Below are positions 35,915 through 45,777 of a stretch of 64,000 nucleotides of DNA, piece after piece (within the stretch, counting starts at the first letter, position 1; each line of letters begins with the position of its first letter). The notes beneath the pieces were generated by a model. It was not told the DNA's origin and did no database searches. It saw only the letters and a list, made by a program, of their open reading frames with translations. The stretch is from assembly GCA_023205875.1 (NCBI GenBank), contig CP060773.1, positions 353,211 to 417,210 of the forward strand, read 5' to 3'. The stretch comes from Chloropicon primus. Its lineage: Eukaryota > Chlorophyta > Chloropicophyceae > Chloropicales > Chloropicaceae. The translations under genes were made by a program, and so were the position numbers.

Positions 35915-38878
35915 ATGGTCTTGGGAGGGACGGCAACGACGAGGAGTGCAATGGTAGTGCCTCGGGTGAAGAAGAACATCAAACCATTCGCCTGTTCGGG
36001 TTTGCCTGCATCAGGGACCGCGGGGTCTCGGAGTCTGCAGCGGCCGCAAACCAAGGCGGGGCCCGCGCACGTGCGGGCGAGGAGCGAAAGGATGAAGCGG
36101 GTGGCGGGGTTCGGGCACGGCTTGAGGTGGTTGCTGCTCTCGGAGAGGAGGACCTTCGCGTGCCGAGCTCTCTCGAGCAAGAAGGGGAGCGAGCAAGTCG
36201 CGGGCGACTCGGGCGGGAGGAACCTGTACCCGTTCGACACCATCGAGAAGAAGTGGCAGCTGTACTGGGAGGAGAACGAGACGTTCAAGGTGGAGGAGGA
36301 CGCTCACTTGAGGGACTCCGGGGCGGGGAAGTACTACGTCTTGGACATGTTCCCTTACCCGAGCGGCTCTGGGCTGCACGTGGGCCACCCCGAAGGGTAC
36401 ACCGCGACGGACATCACGGCGAGGTACAAGAGGATGCTGGGCATGCAAGTGATGCATCCGATGGGCTGGGACGCTTTCGGGCTTCCCGCAGAGCAGTACG
36501 CGATCAACACGGGCACCCACCCCCGCGAGACCACCTTTGCCAACGTCGACAGGTTCCGGCAGCAGCTGAAGAGCCTGGGGTTCAGTTTCGATTGGTCGAG
36601 AGAAGTGAGCACGACAGATCCGGACTATTACAAGTGGACGCAGTGGATATTTCTCAAGCTCTTTGAGAAAGGGCTGGCGTACCAGGCCGAGGTCCCGGTG
36701 AACTGGTGCCCTGCCCTCGGCACCGTCCTGGCGAACGAGGAGGTGATCGACGGACTGAGCGAGAGGGGCAGCCATCCGGTGGTGAGGGTGCCCATGAAGC
36801 AGTGGATGCTCAAGATCACAAAGTACGCCGAGAGGCTTTTGGAGGACTTGGACGAGTTGGACTGGAGCGACTCGATCAAGGAGATGCAGAGGAACTGGAT
36901 CGGAAAGTCAGAAGGCGCGACCATCGGGTTCAAGATCGTGGCCGACCACCTGGAATCCGACTCGGGTCTGGACATGGAGGTGTTCACCACGAGGCCGGAC
37001 ACGCTTTTCGGGGCAACTTACTGCTGCCTCGCGCCAGAGAACGATCTCGTGAAGAAGATATGCTCCGAGGAGCAGCTTGCGGCGGTCGAGAGGTACGTGG
37101 AGGAGGCGAGCAAGAAGTCAGATCTGGAGAGGACAGAGCTGCAGAAGACAAAGACGGGCGTTTTCACGGGAGCCTTTGCCGTGAATCCAGTGAACGGGAA
37201 GAAGGTTCCCATCTGGGTCGCAGACTACGTGCTGGGATCCTACGGCAGCGGGGCTGTCATGGCAGTCCCAGCGCACGACCAGAGGGACTTTGAATTCGCC
37301 GAGGAGAACGGCTTGGACGTGGAGTGGGTCGTGAAACCACAAACCAAAAAGGGGAAGAAGGGTCAGGGCGAGGGCGAAGCGGAGCCCGAGGCAAGCGGCG
37401 CGTTCACAAAGGATGGCGTCAGCTTCAACTCTTCGAACCCTTCCACCGGTTTGTCTCTGGACGGCCTCGAGACCCACAAAGCCAAGGAAGCCGTCCTGGC
37501 GTGGCTGGAGCAGCACGGGTGCGGCAAGAAGCAAGTGAACTACAAGCTCAGGGACTGGCTCTTTGCGAGGCAGAGGTATTGGGGGGAGCCCTTCCCCATC
37601 GTGTACGACAAGTCGAACCCGGATGTTCCCATCCCGCTGTCGCCGAGTGATCTCCCCCTCACCCTGCCGGACGTGGAGAGTTACGAGCCCACCGGCACCG
37701 GTGAGTCTCCCCTCGCCGGTGTGAGGGACTGGGTGGAAGTGTCCATGGACGGCAAAGAGTACTTGAGGGAGACGAACACGATGCCTCAGTGGGCTGGGTC
37801 GTGCTGGTACTACTTGAGGTTCCTGGACCCCAAAAATCAGGACATGCTGATCGATCCGAACAAGGAAAAGTATTGGATGCCCGTCGATCTCTACGTTGGC
37901 GGAGCGGAGCACGCGGTGCTCCATTTGCTTTACGCGAGGTTCTGGCACAAGGTGCTGTACGACATTGGGGTGGTCACCACCAAGGAGCCCTTTGGGAAGC
38001 TCGTGTCCCAAGGGATGATCCTGGGAGAGGTGGAGTACACGGCCTACAAGGACCCTGCCGATGGACGTTACGTGAGCATCGACAGCAAGGACAGGGACTT
38101 GTCCGATCTGGAGGGCGTGAGCTTGGACTCGTCCCAAGTGGTGAAGAAGGGTAAGGGCTACGTTTTGAAGGAGGACGAGAACGTGCTGGTGAGCGCTAGG
38201 GCCCACAAAATGAGCAAAAGCAGGGGGAACGTGATCAACCCGGACCATATCGTGGAAGCCTACGGTGCGGACTCGCTCAGGCTTTACGAGATGTTCATGG
38301 GTCCTCTGTGCGATACCAAGGTGTGGAGCACGAGGAGCGTGGAGGGAGTCTACAGGTTCTTGGGGAAAGTTTGGAGGTTTTTGGAGGGAGGCGTGGAGGA
38401 CACGGGTGCCACCAAAGAGCAGCTTCAAGCGATCCACGCATGCATCAAGAAGGTCACCGTGGACACGGAGGAACTTCGGTTCAACACGGCGATCAGTGCC
38501 ATGATGGAATTCATGAACGAGGCCACCAAGTGGGAGACCAAGCCAAGGGAAGCTTGCGAGCCCCTGGTCCTGATGCTTTCGGCTTACGCGCCTCACATCG
38601 CGGAGGAGCTTTGGAGCCGGTGCGGCCACGGCGGGTCTTTGGCCTACGAGAAGTGGCCGTTATGCGACGAGTCCCTCCTCGTGAGCGACAGTTACGTCCT
38701 GCCCGTGCAGATCAACGGGAAGATGAGGGGCAAGGTCGAGGTCCCCACTTCAGCGACCCAGGACCAAGCGATTGAGGCCGCCCTGACCGTGCCCAACGTG
38801 GAGAAGCAGGTGGAGGGCAAGGAGATCTTCAAAGTCATTTTCGTCCCGGAAAAGATCCTAAACGTCATTGTAAAGTAA
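35915..38878 (+). CDS. Leucyl-tRNA synthetase, bacterial type (organellar)
   Basis: Single exon, 987 residues. The first ~100 residues are a basic, Ala/Ser/Arg-rich presequence with internal Met residues ([19 protein letters not shown]) that could serve as alternative starts for two organelles. Class I features follow: [17 protein letters not shown] (HIGH-type motif), [12 protein letters not shown], the CP1 editing domain with [13 protein letters not shown] and [17 protein letters not shown], the [14 protein letters not shown] region, and [15 protein letters not shown] (KMSKS loop), then the anticodon-binding helices and a small C-terminal domain ([14 protein letters not shown]). It charges leucine tRNAs in mitochondrion and/or plastid. 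A Lys/Glu-rich insertion ([18 protein letters not shown]) in the editing domain and one near [10 protein letters not shown] look lineage-specific. Confidence 0.95.
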   Translation: MVLGGTATTRSAMVVPRVKKNIKPFACSGLPASGTAGSRSLQRPQTKAGPAHVRARSERMKRVAGFGHGLRWLLLSERRTFACRALSSKKGSEQVAGDSGGRNLYPFDTIEKKWQLYWEENETFKVEEDAHLRDSGAGKYYVLDMFPYPSGSGLHVGHPEGYTATDITARYKRMLGMQVMHPMGWDAFGLPAEQYAINTGTHPRETTFANVDRFRQQLKSLGFSFDWSREVSTTDPDYYKWTQWIFLKLFEKGLAYQAEVPVNWCPALGTVLANEEVIDGLSERGSHPVVRVPMKQWMLKITKYAERLLEDLDELDWSDSIKEMQRNWIGKSEGATIGFKIVADHLESDSGLDMEVFTTRPDTLFGATYCCLAPENDLVKKICSEEQLAAVERYVEEASKKSDLERTELQKTKTGVFTGAFAVNPVNGKKVPIWVADYVLGSYGSGAVMAVPAHDQRDFEFAEENGLDVEWVVKPQTKKGKKGQGEGEAEPEASGAFTKDGVSFNSSNPSTGLSLDGLETHKAKEAVLAWLEQHGCGKKQVNYKLRDWLFARQRYWGEPFPIVYDKSNPDVPIPLSPSDLPLTLPDVESYEPTGTGESPLAGVRDWVEVSMDGKEYLRETNTMPQWAGSCWYYLRFLDPKNQDMLIDPNKEKYWMPVDLYVGGAEHAVLHLLYARFWHKVLYDIGVVTTKEPFGKLVSQGMILGEVEYTAYKDPADGRYVSIDSKDRDLSDLEGVSLDSSQVVKKGKGYVLKEDENVLVSARAHKMSKSRGNVINPDHIVEAYGADSLRLYEMFMGPLCDTKVWSTRSVEGVYRFLGKVWRFLEGGVEDTGATKEQLQAIHACIKKVTVDTEELRFNTAISAMMEFMNEATKWETKPREACEPLVLMLSAYAPHIAEELWSRCGHGGSLAYEKWPLCDESLLVSDSYVLPVQINGKMRGKVEVPTSATQDQAIEAALTVPNVEKQVEGKEIFKVIFVPEKILNVIVK

Positions 38879-39150
38879 TCGAAGCTAGCAAGGCTTGTTT
38901 CTACTTCTCCTACTTCTTGTTCTCTCGCAAGAAAGCGTAAGGTATATTGATTTTTATCCTGATTTTTTTCACAAATAAAGGGTTTGGTGGCAAATTGCTC
39001 CTCCTAGGCTCCCCCCGACGAGAAGAGAAGAGAAAAAACAGTCCTTTTCCTTTTCCTTTTCTTCCCGTCGACAGCATATTTTCAAGCCATTTCAGTCTGG
39101 TTTTTTATTGGTGTTCGCTGATACTTTTGGTGTCTCTCAACTCCGGCTCC

Positions 39151-40035
39151 CTAGTACTGGGCACCGAATCCAGACGAGTCCATCTGCTGGAATCCACCTG
39201 GGACCTGCATTGGTGGGGCGGCGGCGGCGTCGAAACCGGCCTGTTGTGGGGCAGCGGCGGCCTCGAAGCCAGGCATACCGGCCTGGGCAACCGCTCCGTC
39301 GTAGAAGCCTCCCTCGGCAGGGGCCGCCATCAAGCCAGGGTCAACTCCGGCAGCGAAGCCCATCTCGGCGGCTGGGAACTCGGTGGCGGCCTGCTGGGCT
39401 GGCTCGGCCTCTGGCTCCTTGGCCTCCTCAGGCTCCCTGTAGAAGAACAGGTCGACCATGACGTCCCATGGGTTCTGGGCGGTCACGGTTCCTCTCATCT
39501 GCAAGACCATCCTGCACAAAATGTAGTACAAGACACCGATGGAGTGCTTTCCCTTGTTGTTGGCAGGGATAGCGATATCGACGTTCTTCAAAGGAGAGTC
39601 CGTGTCGCAGAACGCAATGGTTGGCAAGTTGCAGTACGCGGCCTCCCTTCCCGGCTGGGTATCAGTCCTTGGGTCGGTCAAGATCAAAAGCCTTGGCTCC
39701 TCATACTTGTCCGTGATCTGGTTCGTGAAGGTACCTGGAGTGTGCCTTCCTGGCAAGGTCTTGGAACCCGTGTACTGGGCAAACTTCAACACCGCCCTCT
39801 GACCGTAAGGCCTGGCAGACAACACAGCAATGTCTTGAGGGTTCTCGATCGCGCAGATCACTCTCGCCGCCATCTGGAGCTTCTCCCAAGTCTTTCCCAA
39901 GTTGAACACGTAAAGCCCATCGTTTCTCCTCCTGTACACGTACCTCTGCATCTGATAGTCGCAGTTCTTGGTTCCCAAGTGGCACGATGCGGCAAGCATC
40001 ATCTGGATGTCAGCTTCCTTCTGAGACACGGCCAT
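39151..40035 (-). CDS. RPSA: 40S ribosomal protein SA (uS2)
   Basis: Single exon, 294 residues from ATG 40035 ([16 protein letters not shown]). Family blocks are [85 protein letters not shown] and [16 protein letters not shown], in the order expected for eukaryotic uS2, followed by the usual acidic/Ala tail, here extended with Gly/Phe/Gln repeats (GFDAAAAPP, ending SGFGAQY). It is part of the small subunit near the mRNA exit and is needed for 20S pre-rRNA maturation. Codon use is strongly biased to one codon per residue, as expected for a highly expressed gene. A GTTTTTCGAG acceptor-like site just upstream suggests an intron in the 5' leader. Confidence 0.97.
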   Translation of the reverse strand: MAVSQKEADIQMMLAASCHLGTKNCDYQMQRYVYRRRNDGLYVFNLGKTWEKLQMAARVICAIENPQDIAVLSARPYGQRAVLKFAQYTGSKTLPGRHTPGTFTNQITDKYEEPRLLILTDPRTDTQPGREAAYCNLPTIAFCDTDSPLKNVDIAIPANNKGKHSIGVLYYILCRMVLQMRGTVTAQNPWDVMVDLFFYREPEEAKEPEAEPAQQAATEFPAAEMGFAAGVDPGLMAAPAEGGFYDGAVAQAGMPGFEAAAAPQQAGFDAAAAPPMQVPGGFQQMDSSGFGAQY

Positions 40036-40111
40036 TTTGCACAAGCTTGTTCTATACTTCTCTCCTCCTTCGTTCACTCTCGAAAAACCTGCCAGCCAGC
40101 CAGGAAGAAAA

Positions 40112-40122
40112 TAGGGTTTAGG
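40112..40122 (-). promoter_or_regulatory. Telo-box-like element upstream of RPSA
   Basis: Minus strand reads CCTAAACCCTA, the same core as the plant telo-box (AAACCCTA) that is common near ribosomal-protein gene starts. Single copy, 77 bases upstream of the ATG; could be chance. Confidence 0.35.
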
Positions 40123-40202
40123 AATTAGGAAAGGGGTGGGGTTAGCATCGGCATGAACCTCGCGACCGTGTCGACGGTCCCGGGCGAATGAAAAGGTAAG
40201 AG

Positions 40203-40230
40203 TGGGGTCCTTCGAAAGAGGAAGACATGA
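40203..40230 (-). promoter_or_regulatory. Shared upstream motif (partial) before RPSA
   Basis: Plus-strand GGGTCCTTCGAAAGAGG then AAGACATG; about 170 bases upstream of the RPSA ATG, same orientation as at other minus-strand genes. Confidence 0.45.
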
Positions 40231-40574
40231 AGGTTTCGAATTCATCGACTCTCATCATCTTATACTTCATCTACGACACGAATATCGTCAAACAAAACGT
40301 ACCTCTCTCCGTGTTTCGTCGACTGCGCGCACAAAACTTCTTTGGCTTTCGTCGTTTCCGCCGCCGAATTTTTGGCGGCCGTAATTACACTAAAACCAAC
40401 CCATTTGACACTATTTGAATTTTGAAATATGAATTTTGAAGTTTCATGAAATGAAAAAGGGGCGTCGATCCTATGGACAATCTCCTGAATCGGGGGCACT
40501 GCATGGTGTGTTTGTCTGTCCCTAGGGGTTGAAGTGTGTGAGGTTGAGGTTTCAGGAGGTCTAAACCAGCGATA

Positions 40575-40616
40575 GGGCGTCTCACGATCTTTCCAAAGAG
40601 CCCAGCCTTGCTTGGG
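40575..40616 (+). promoter_or_regulatory. Shared upstream motif before SEC23
   Basis: Plus-strand GGGCGTCTCACGATCTTTCC, AAAGAGCCCAGCC, TTGCTTGGG: close to the full consensus in the plus-gene orientation. Confidence 0.6.
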
Positions 40617-41166
40617 TCTTGTCTTGGGTTCTCTCTCTGTGTCCAGATACAGACCCTCAGACCTGGCGTGTGTTTGTGTGGGAGGTGCAACGGAGGCAGA
40701 GGAGGGGAGGAGGGGGAGGAAGGGGCCGAGGGGAGAGCCGAGTCAACCGAGAGGCCTCGTCTCTTTCCCTTTTCGATTGGTGCTGGCATTGCTCGGGTCT
40801 TGGGGACTCGTTCTTCCCGGTGAACTTCACTTCTGGGAGAAGTCTTGAAGCGAGGTGAGTCCACTGGAGGACGAGGAGTACGAGGACGAGAGAAAGGGAA
40901 AGGTCTTCGTTGGATGCTTTGCTCCCGGCCTCCTCTTTCAATTGATTCCCTCACTCCAAGGAAAGGAAGTGACTGACTCTGGTTCCGGTGAAGGGCCTTG
41001 GGAGTGGCCAGTGCCTGAGGCCTGAGGAAGACTTCGTGGACCAGGACGACGGGGAAGGGGCAGACGGGCACGCAGGGAGACGAGCAAGCACGCGCGCGCG
41101 CACACAGAGGGAGGCGTGCAGTTTTTTTTTTTGTGAATTTCGGTTCAAGCGCACAAGCAACACATC

Positions 41167-43485
41167 ATGACTTCGTCCTCGAGTTGCTTCCAGGAGGAGG
41201 AGAGGACAGGCGTCCGGTTCTCTTGGAACGTGTGGCCGACGAGCCGGATCGAGGCCTCGAGGATTACTGTGCCGTTCGGGGCGATGTACACGCCCTTGAA
41301 GCACGCGGCCTCGGAGATTCCTTGCGCGCCGTACGAGCCTCTGGCCTGCAAGCAGTGTGGAGGCATCGTGAACCCCCACTGCCGGATCAACTTTGAGCAG
41401 AAGACTTGGATGTGCGTGTTCTGCCACACCAGCAACAACTTCCCATCGCACTACGCGGGCATGAGCGAGTCCTGCCTTCCCGCGGAGCTGTTTCCTGGCA
41501 ACGAGGTCATCGAGTACCAGCTCCCCCAAAGGAGCAGCATCGTGCCGACGTTCCTGTTCGTGGTGGACACCATGCTGGAGCCCGGGGACCTCAGGGCAGC
41601 CGTCGTGGCCTTGCAGCACTCCCTGGAGCTTATACCGCAGTACGCCCACGTCGGCCTTGTGACGTTTGGTGAGATGGTCCAAGTGTACGAGCTGGGCTTC
41701 CAGCAGTGCAGCAAGCACTTCCTACTGCGGGGCGACGCGGACCACTCGAGGGACTCCGTCATGCAGATGCTCGACCTCGGGGTGAAGCAGCAGAAGAGGC
41801 AGCCGCAGGTCAACGGGCAGGGCAAGGGGGAGGACACCACGCCTGCGGAGAGGTTCTTCCCGTCCCTGTCTGATTGCGAGTTCAACCTCAGTGCCATCGT
41901 GGATGTGATCGAGACGGATCAGCAGGACAAGAGGCCAAGGCACAGGCCGCTGCGGTGCACCGGGGCAGCCATGGCGGTGGCGGTGGCGCTGACTGAGATC
42001 TGCATGCCGACGGGAGGGTGCAAGATCTGCTTGTTCTCGGGGGGGGCTTGCACGTTCGGTCCGGGGAAGATTGTCCAGACGGACTTGTCCTGCCACTACA
42101 GGACTCACCACGATTTCGACAAAGGTTCCGGGCCAGCCATGCAGCTGTTTGGCAAGAGCGCGACTCACTACGAGGGGCTCGGGGTGAGGCTGGTGCAGAG
42201 CGGCAACAGCTGCGACCTTTTCGCTTGCTCCTTGGACCAGGTCGGCGCGGCGGAGATGTATTCTATGATGGAGCAGACCGGGGGGAACATCATCTTGAGC
42301 GAGTCCTTCGAGCACCACGTGTTCAGGGAGTCCCTCAAGAAGGTGTTCGAGAGGAAAGACGGGACGGGTGACCTGGAGGCGGCATTGAGCGTGGAAATGG
42401 AGATCAAGTGCTCGCAGGAGATCAAGGTGAGCGGGCTGATCGGGGCAGCCCTGGGGATGGGCAAGGACAGCAACCTGGTGAGCGAGATCGAGATCGGGGA
42501 GGGGAGGACGGTCCGGTGGAAGGCGGGAACGGCCAACAAGTTCTCGACTTACGCAATCTACTTTGACATCGTGATGCAGCACACGGATGGGCAGCAGCAG
42601 CAGCAAAGCCTTCAGACCTTCCACATGCAGTTCGTGACCGAGTACACGCACTCTCGGGGCCAAAAGGCGATGAGGGTGACGACGGTGACGAGGAGGTGGG
42701 CCCCCCCAGGCTCCCCGGAGATCGGGCTTGGTTTCGACCAGGAGTCAGCTGCGGTGCTGATGGCGCGCATGGCGATTTCCAGGGTCGAGGAAGGGCAGGA
42801 CATCATCGACACAATCAGGTGGCTCGACCGGATGCTCGTTACCCTTTGCGCCAAGTTCGGAAGCTACAACTCCCAGGGGCCCCACAACTTTCACTTGCCC
42901 CAGCAGTTCCGGAAGTATCCCGAGCTCATGTACCACCTGAGGCGGTCGCAGGTCCTGCAGGTCTTCAACAACTCCCCCGACGAGACGGTCTTCTTTCGGC
43001 TCGCTCTGAAGAAGGAGGGAACGTACAATTCCCTTCTCATCATGCAGCCTCAGCTCTTCGCCTACTCTTTTGAGAATGACGGGAGGTCTCAGCCGGTCCC
43101 CCTGGACGCCACTTCGGTCGCCGCGGACCGAATTCTCGTCCTGGACACCTTCTTCGTGGTCCTTGTGCATTACGGGACCACGATCGTGCAGTGGAGGAAC
43201 GAGGGTTACCAGGACAAGGAGGAATACGCTGGCTTCAAGGCGATGCTCCGCGCGCCGAGGGCAGACGCGCACCACATTGCTGGGAACAGGTTGCCTTACC
43301 CCAAGATTGTGGAGTGCAACCAGAATGGAAGTCAAGCGCGGTTCCTCTTGGCCAAGCTCAACCCCTCGGTCACGTACGCCAGCGGCGGGCAGGTCCTGGG
43401 GGGCGAGGCCATCAGAACGGATGACGTGAACATGGAGACCTTCTTGGAGCACCTCGGCAGGCTCGTGGCAGCCCAAAGGAAATAA
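41167..43485 (+). CDS. SEC23: COPII coat GTPase-activating subunit SEC23
   Basis: Single exon, 772 residues, the usual length. The order is beta-barrel (RFSWNVWPTSRIEASRI), zinc finger (LACKQCGGIVNPHCRIN then WMCVFCHTSNNFP, a four-Cys site), trunk domain (VPTFLFVVDTML, AHVGLVTFGEMVQVYEL, KICLFSGGACTFGPG), helical domain and C-terminal gelsolin-like domain (ILVLDTFFVVLVHYGTTIVQWR). The arginine finger region (YNSQGPHNFHLPQQFRKYPELMYHLRRSQ, in part) follows the family. SEC23 with SEC24 forms the inner COPII coat on ER exit sites and stimulates GTP hydrolysis by SAR1. A short Gln-run (QQQQQS near residue 478) is the only low-complexity part. Convergent with the Nudix gene, 40 bases apart. Confidence 0.97.
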   Translation: MTSSSSCFQEEERTGVRFSWNVWPTSRIEASRITVPFGAMYTPLKHAASEIPCAPYEPLACKQCGGIVNPHCRINFEQKTWMCVFCHTSNNFPSHYAGMSESCLPAELFPGNEVIEYQLPQRSSIVPTFLFVVDTMLEPGDLRAAVVALQHSLELIPQYAHVGLVTFGEMVQVYELGFQQCSKHFLLRGDADHSRDSVMQMLDLGVKQQKRQPQVNGQGKGEDTTPAERFFPSLSDCEFNLSAIVDVIETDQQDKRPRHRPLRCTGAAMAVAVALTEICMPTGGCKICLFSGGACTFGPGKIVQTDLSCHYRTHHDFDKGSGPAMQLFGKSATHYEGLGVRLVQSGNSCDLFACSLDQVGAAEMYSMMEQTGGNIILSESFEHHVFRESLKKVFERKDGTGDLEAALSVEMEIKCSQEIKVSGLIGAALGMGKDSNLVSEIEIGEGRTVRWKAGTANKFSTYAIYFDIVMQHTDGQQQQQSLQTFHMQFVTEYTHSRGQKAMRVTTVTRRWAPPGSPEIGLGFDQESAAVLMARMAISRVEEGQDIIDTIRWLDRMLVTLCAKFGSYNSQGPHNFHLPQQFRKYPELMYHLRRSQVLQVFNNSPDETVFFRLALKKEGTYNSLLIMQPQLFAYSFENDGRSQPVPLDATSVAADRILVLDTFFVVLVHYGTTIVQWRNEGYQDKEEYAGFKAMLRAPRADAHHIAGNRLPYPKIVECNQNGSQARFLLAKLNPSVTYASGGQVLGGEAIRTDDVNMETFLEHLGRLVAAQRK

Positions 43486-43525
43486 TAATAAGAAATATAC
43501 GACAATAAGGAGTCACAACTATTGC

Positions 43526-44404
43526 TCAAAACGATTCGATGATTGGGCAAAAGTGAAGGGAAACTTGCTCGTAGACCTCCTTCTTGAAGTGCACGACTTG
43601 GTGGGGCATCTCCGACAGGGGCATCCAGCACCACTCGGAGAACTCTCTGTTCTCCTCGCCCCTGGCCGCCAAGTCGATGTCGCTCGCGTCTCCCGTGAAC
43701 CTCAACAAGAACCACTTCTGCTTCTGGCCCTTGAAGACTTTCTTCTTGAACCTCTTCCTCTCCTCCTTGGTGACCGTCGTGACCCCTTTCTTCGCCACAA
43801 CCCTCTTCACGTACGCTGTCGCTATCCTCTCCTTGACGCTGGTCGGGAAGTCGTAGGCCAGCCACTCGTCCACCTCCGCCACAAACTCAACGCGCTCCGG
43901 CTTTATCCCAGTCTCCTCCTCGAGCTCCCTCAAGGCCGCCAGCCTGGGATCCTCCCCCCTGTCTATACCGCCCTGAGGCATCTGCCACGCCCTGCTGTCG
44001 TCGTCCACTCTCCTCGCGGCGAACACCAAACCAGTCCTCTCGTCCAGAACGCACAACCCAACATTCTTCCTGTACTTTTGCAGGTACTCCACCTCAATGC
44101 AGTCGGGCAGCTCCGGCAACCCCGGGATCTGCTGCCCAGGCCCTTCCTTCCCGGAGGTGGACGCGGAGGTGGACGCGGAGGTGGACACCTCCCCTTGGTG
44201 CTCGTGGGGGTTGCCCGAAAGGCTCGGTTCCGACACCGAGGCCAGGACAGGACCCAAGGAGCCCTTCTTTTCCTCCCCTCCTCGTATCCGCCAAAGGGAC
44301 AACGAGGGCGAGCCGATGCCAGTTACGGGGAACGATCCGCTTTGTCCTTGCCCCCTCCACCTCGCCAGCACCTTCCCTCTCATCCCCCTGACCACGGCTC
44401 TCAT
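43526..44404 (-). CDS. Nudix hydrolase, plant-type Ap4A/RNA-pyrophosphohydrolase
   Basis: Single exon, 292 residues from ATG 44404 (MRAVVRGMRGKVLARW). Residues 1-120 form an Arg/Ser-rich leader, partly low complexity (STSASTSASTSG), compatible with plastid or mitochondrial import. The catalytic domain opens with YRKNVGLCVLDE and QMPQGGIDRGED, giving a complete Nudix box GGIDRGEDPRLAALRELEEE followed by TG; the REL-EEE glutamates that bind metal are present. Downstream, WFLLRFTGDASDIDLA and EFSEWCWMPLSEMPHQVVHFK match the RppH/diadenosine-tetraphosphate hydrolase group, as in Arabidopsis NUDT26/27. A Lys-rich insert (TKEERKRFKKKVFKGQKQK) lies between the box and these strands. It likely degrades Ap4A or removes pyrophosphate from 5' ends. 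Confidence 0.88.
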   Translation of the reverse strand: MRAVVRGMRGKVLARWRGQGQSGSFPVTGIGSPSLSLWRIRGGEEKKGSLGPVLASVSEPSLSGNPHEHQGEVSTSASTSASTSGKEGPGQQIPGLPELPDCIEVEYLQKYRKNVGLCVLDERTGLVFAARRVDDDSRAWQMPQGGIDRGEDPRLAALRELEEETGIKPERVEFVAEVDEWLAYDFPTSVKERIATAYVKRVVAKKGVTTVTKEERKRFKKKVFKGQKQKWFLLRFTGDASDIDLAARGEENREFSEWCWMPLSEMPHQVVHFKKEVYEQVSLHFCPIIESF

Positions 44405-44497
44405 GACGATGGATAGGATGCTATCAACAGGCAGGAGACACAAGTTCGTTCAGTGAGTTTCTCGCTCGTCGAATCCTCGTCACTCGGTCGTTTCTCT

Positions 44498-44534
44498 CGA
44501 GCGAGGGGTCGACGGAAAGATCGCGACGAGACGC
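44498..44534 (-). promoter_or_regulatory. Shared upstream motif before Nudix gene
   Basis: Plus-strand CGAGCGAGGGGTCGACGG, AAAGATCGCGACGAGACGC; 94 bases upstream of ATG 44404. Confidence 0.6.
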
Positions 44535-44680
44535 TTCTATCGTCCCTCCCCTCGTCCCTCCCCTCGTCGCGAAGGATCCGCAACTCGACCGTCTCTTCAA
44601 GACTTGAGACCAAAAAAACCACCTCACGCACAAGGGACAAGACAAGAACGAGCTCAAAGCCTCCACAGAGGGTCGTTCCT

Positions 44681-44719
44681 GTCGAGCGAGGGGTCGACGG
44701 AAAGATCTCGAGAAGACGG
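44681..44719 (-). promoter_or_regulatory. Shared upstream motif, second copy
   Basis: Plus-strand GTCGAGCGAGGGGTCGACGG, AAAGATCTCGAGAAGACGG; nearly identical to the copy 185 bases to the left. Confidence 0.55.
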
Positions 44720-45265
44720 TTCGATCATTTCGGTTCCCTCGCGCTTTCCCTCGTCCCCCTCGTCGCCTTCCCCTCGCGTTTCCTCACCTCTCTCTCTCTC
44801 GTCCTGGCGCGATGACGTCTGCTGGCCACTCGATTCGAAAATCCATTAAAATCGAGATTTTGAGATCTTGTCTACTAAGGAGTGTAAAGATCAAGAAGGG
44901 ATGTGGATCCACATCAACCTTTCCTCTCTTCTCCTCTCGGGGTTCACTGCAACTGGCATCCATCATGGATGCATGCATGGCTTCTCCTTCTCCTTCTCTT
45001 CTCTTCTCTCTTGCTTTCTCTTCTCTCTTGCTTTCTGTCCGCTTGTGTGGCCTCTGTCTGTCTGTCTGTCTGTAGCTCTCTCTCTCTCTCTCTCTCTCTC
45101 TGTTTGTCTGTCATCGAGGCACAGGTAGAGGAGGAGGGCCATCGATGCCTTCCTCTCTCTCCCTCCTTGCTGCTGCTGCTGTTGTTGTTGTTGTCGCAAG
45201 AAAGTAACCAAGTAAGTCTATGACACGATGATGATGACGATTGATTATTTTGTCTTCCTTGTGGT

Positions 45266-45777
45266 TCAGCACTTCCATATTAGTACACCAGTCTCCCCTG
45301 CTACAAACACGTACAAGATGTTCTTGGTCTCGTGCGAGACCTCGAAGGCGAACCCCTTGCCGGCCACGCAGTGCCACGGAGAACCAAACTTCTTGTCCAT
45401 GCTCTCCTTGATGAACTAGTGAGTCAGTGGAGCAGCAAAGTGAGTCAGTCAGTCAGTCAGTGAGACACAGAGACCAAGCCAAGCCAAGTCAAGCTCGGGT
45501 GGGTCAGCCGAGGTTCTTAGCGTCGTCGTGAGGACGAAGGGAGAGGTGTGTGTTGTGTGTGTGTGGGGGGGGAGGAAGAACACCAGGTGGTGATGATGAT
45601 TTGGTTTTGTGTTGAACTTACGTGTGTGCACTTTTGGAGGTCCTTTGGGAACTTCTCCACCGCGTTCATGCAGATGTCCACCGCTTCATCCCTGACCTCA
45701 GCCATCATATCCGTGTGCTTGACAAGCGAGTAGTTCGCCATCTTCAAAAAGGCCTCCCTCTCCTCCGGTATTTGCAT
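45266..45777 (-). CDS. Dynein light chain, LC8 type
   Basis: Exons 45777-45622 and 45415-45266 (GTAAGT donor, CACTAG acceptor, phase 0) give 101 residues. MMAEVRDEAVDICMNAVEKF aligns with the first LC8 helix, and exon 2 encodes FIKESMDKKFGSPWHCVAGK, then FAFEVSHETKNILYVFVAGE and TGVLIWKC, matching LC8's [22 protein letters not shown]...THETKHFIYFYLG.VAILLFK. The N-terminus is ~12 residues longer than LC8, and a leader exon ending at a GTAAG donor near 45948 would join in frame (LELANR then ELFAKMQ), so the true start could be further upstream although no ATG is seen there. LC8 is a dimeric hub in cytoplasmic and axonemal dyneins and many other complexes. The sequence is divergent, closer to axonemal relatives than to canonical LC8. 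Confidence 0.82.

Larger units (their letters stand above)
40036..41166. other. Divergent intergenic region, RPSA / SEC23
   Basis: 1.13 kb without a supported gene. Contains the TAGGGTTTAGG element (40112-40122), a motif copy facing RPSA (40203-40230), an AT-rich stretch (40400-40450), and a motif copy facing SEC23 (40575-40616). The distance from the last to the SEC23 ATG leaves room for a leader intron. A T-run lies at 41123-41133. Confidence 0.55.
44405..45265. other. Intergenic, with two shared motif copies
   Basis: No gene supported. The two motif copies (44498-44534, 44681-44719) are ~185 bases apart and share GAGCGAGGGGTCGACGGAAAGATC. From about 44980 to 45200 the DNA is TCTC, CTGT and TGTTG microsatellite. 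An AAAATCGAGATTTT inverted repeat lies near 44850. Confidence 0.55.

Noticed and set aside
37118-38629. Long antisense open frame over LeuRS (about 503 codons)
   Set aside because: Same shadow effect of GC-biased third positions; composition is not protein-like.
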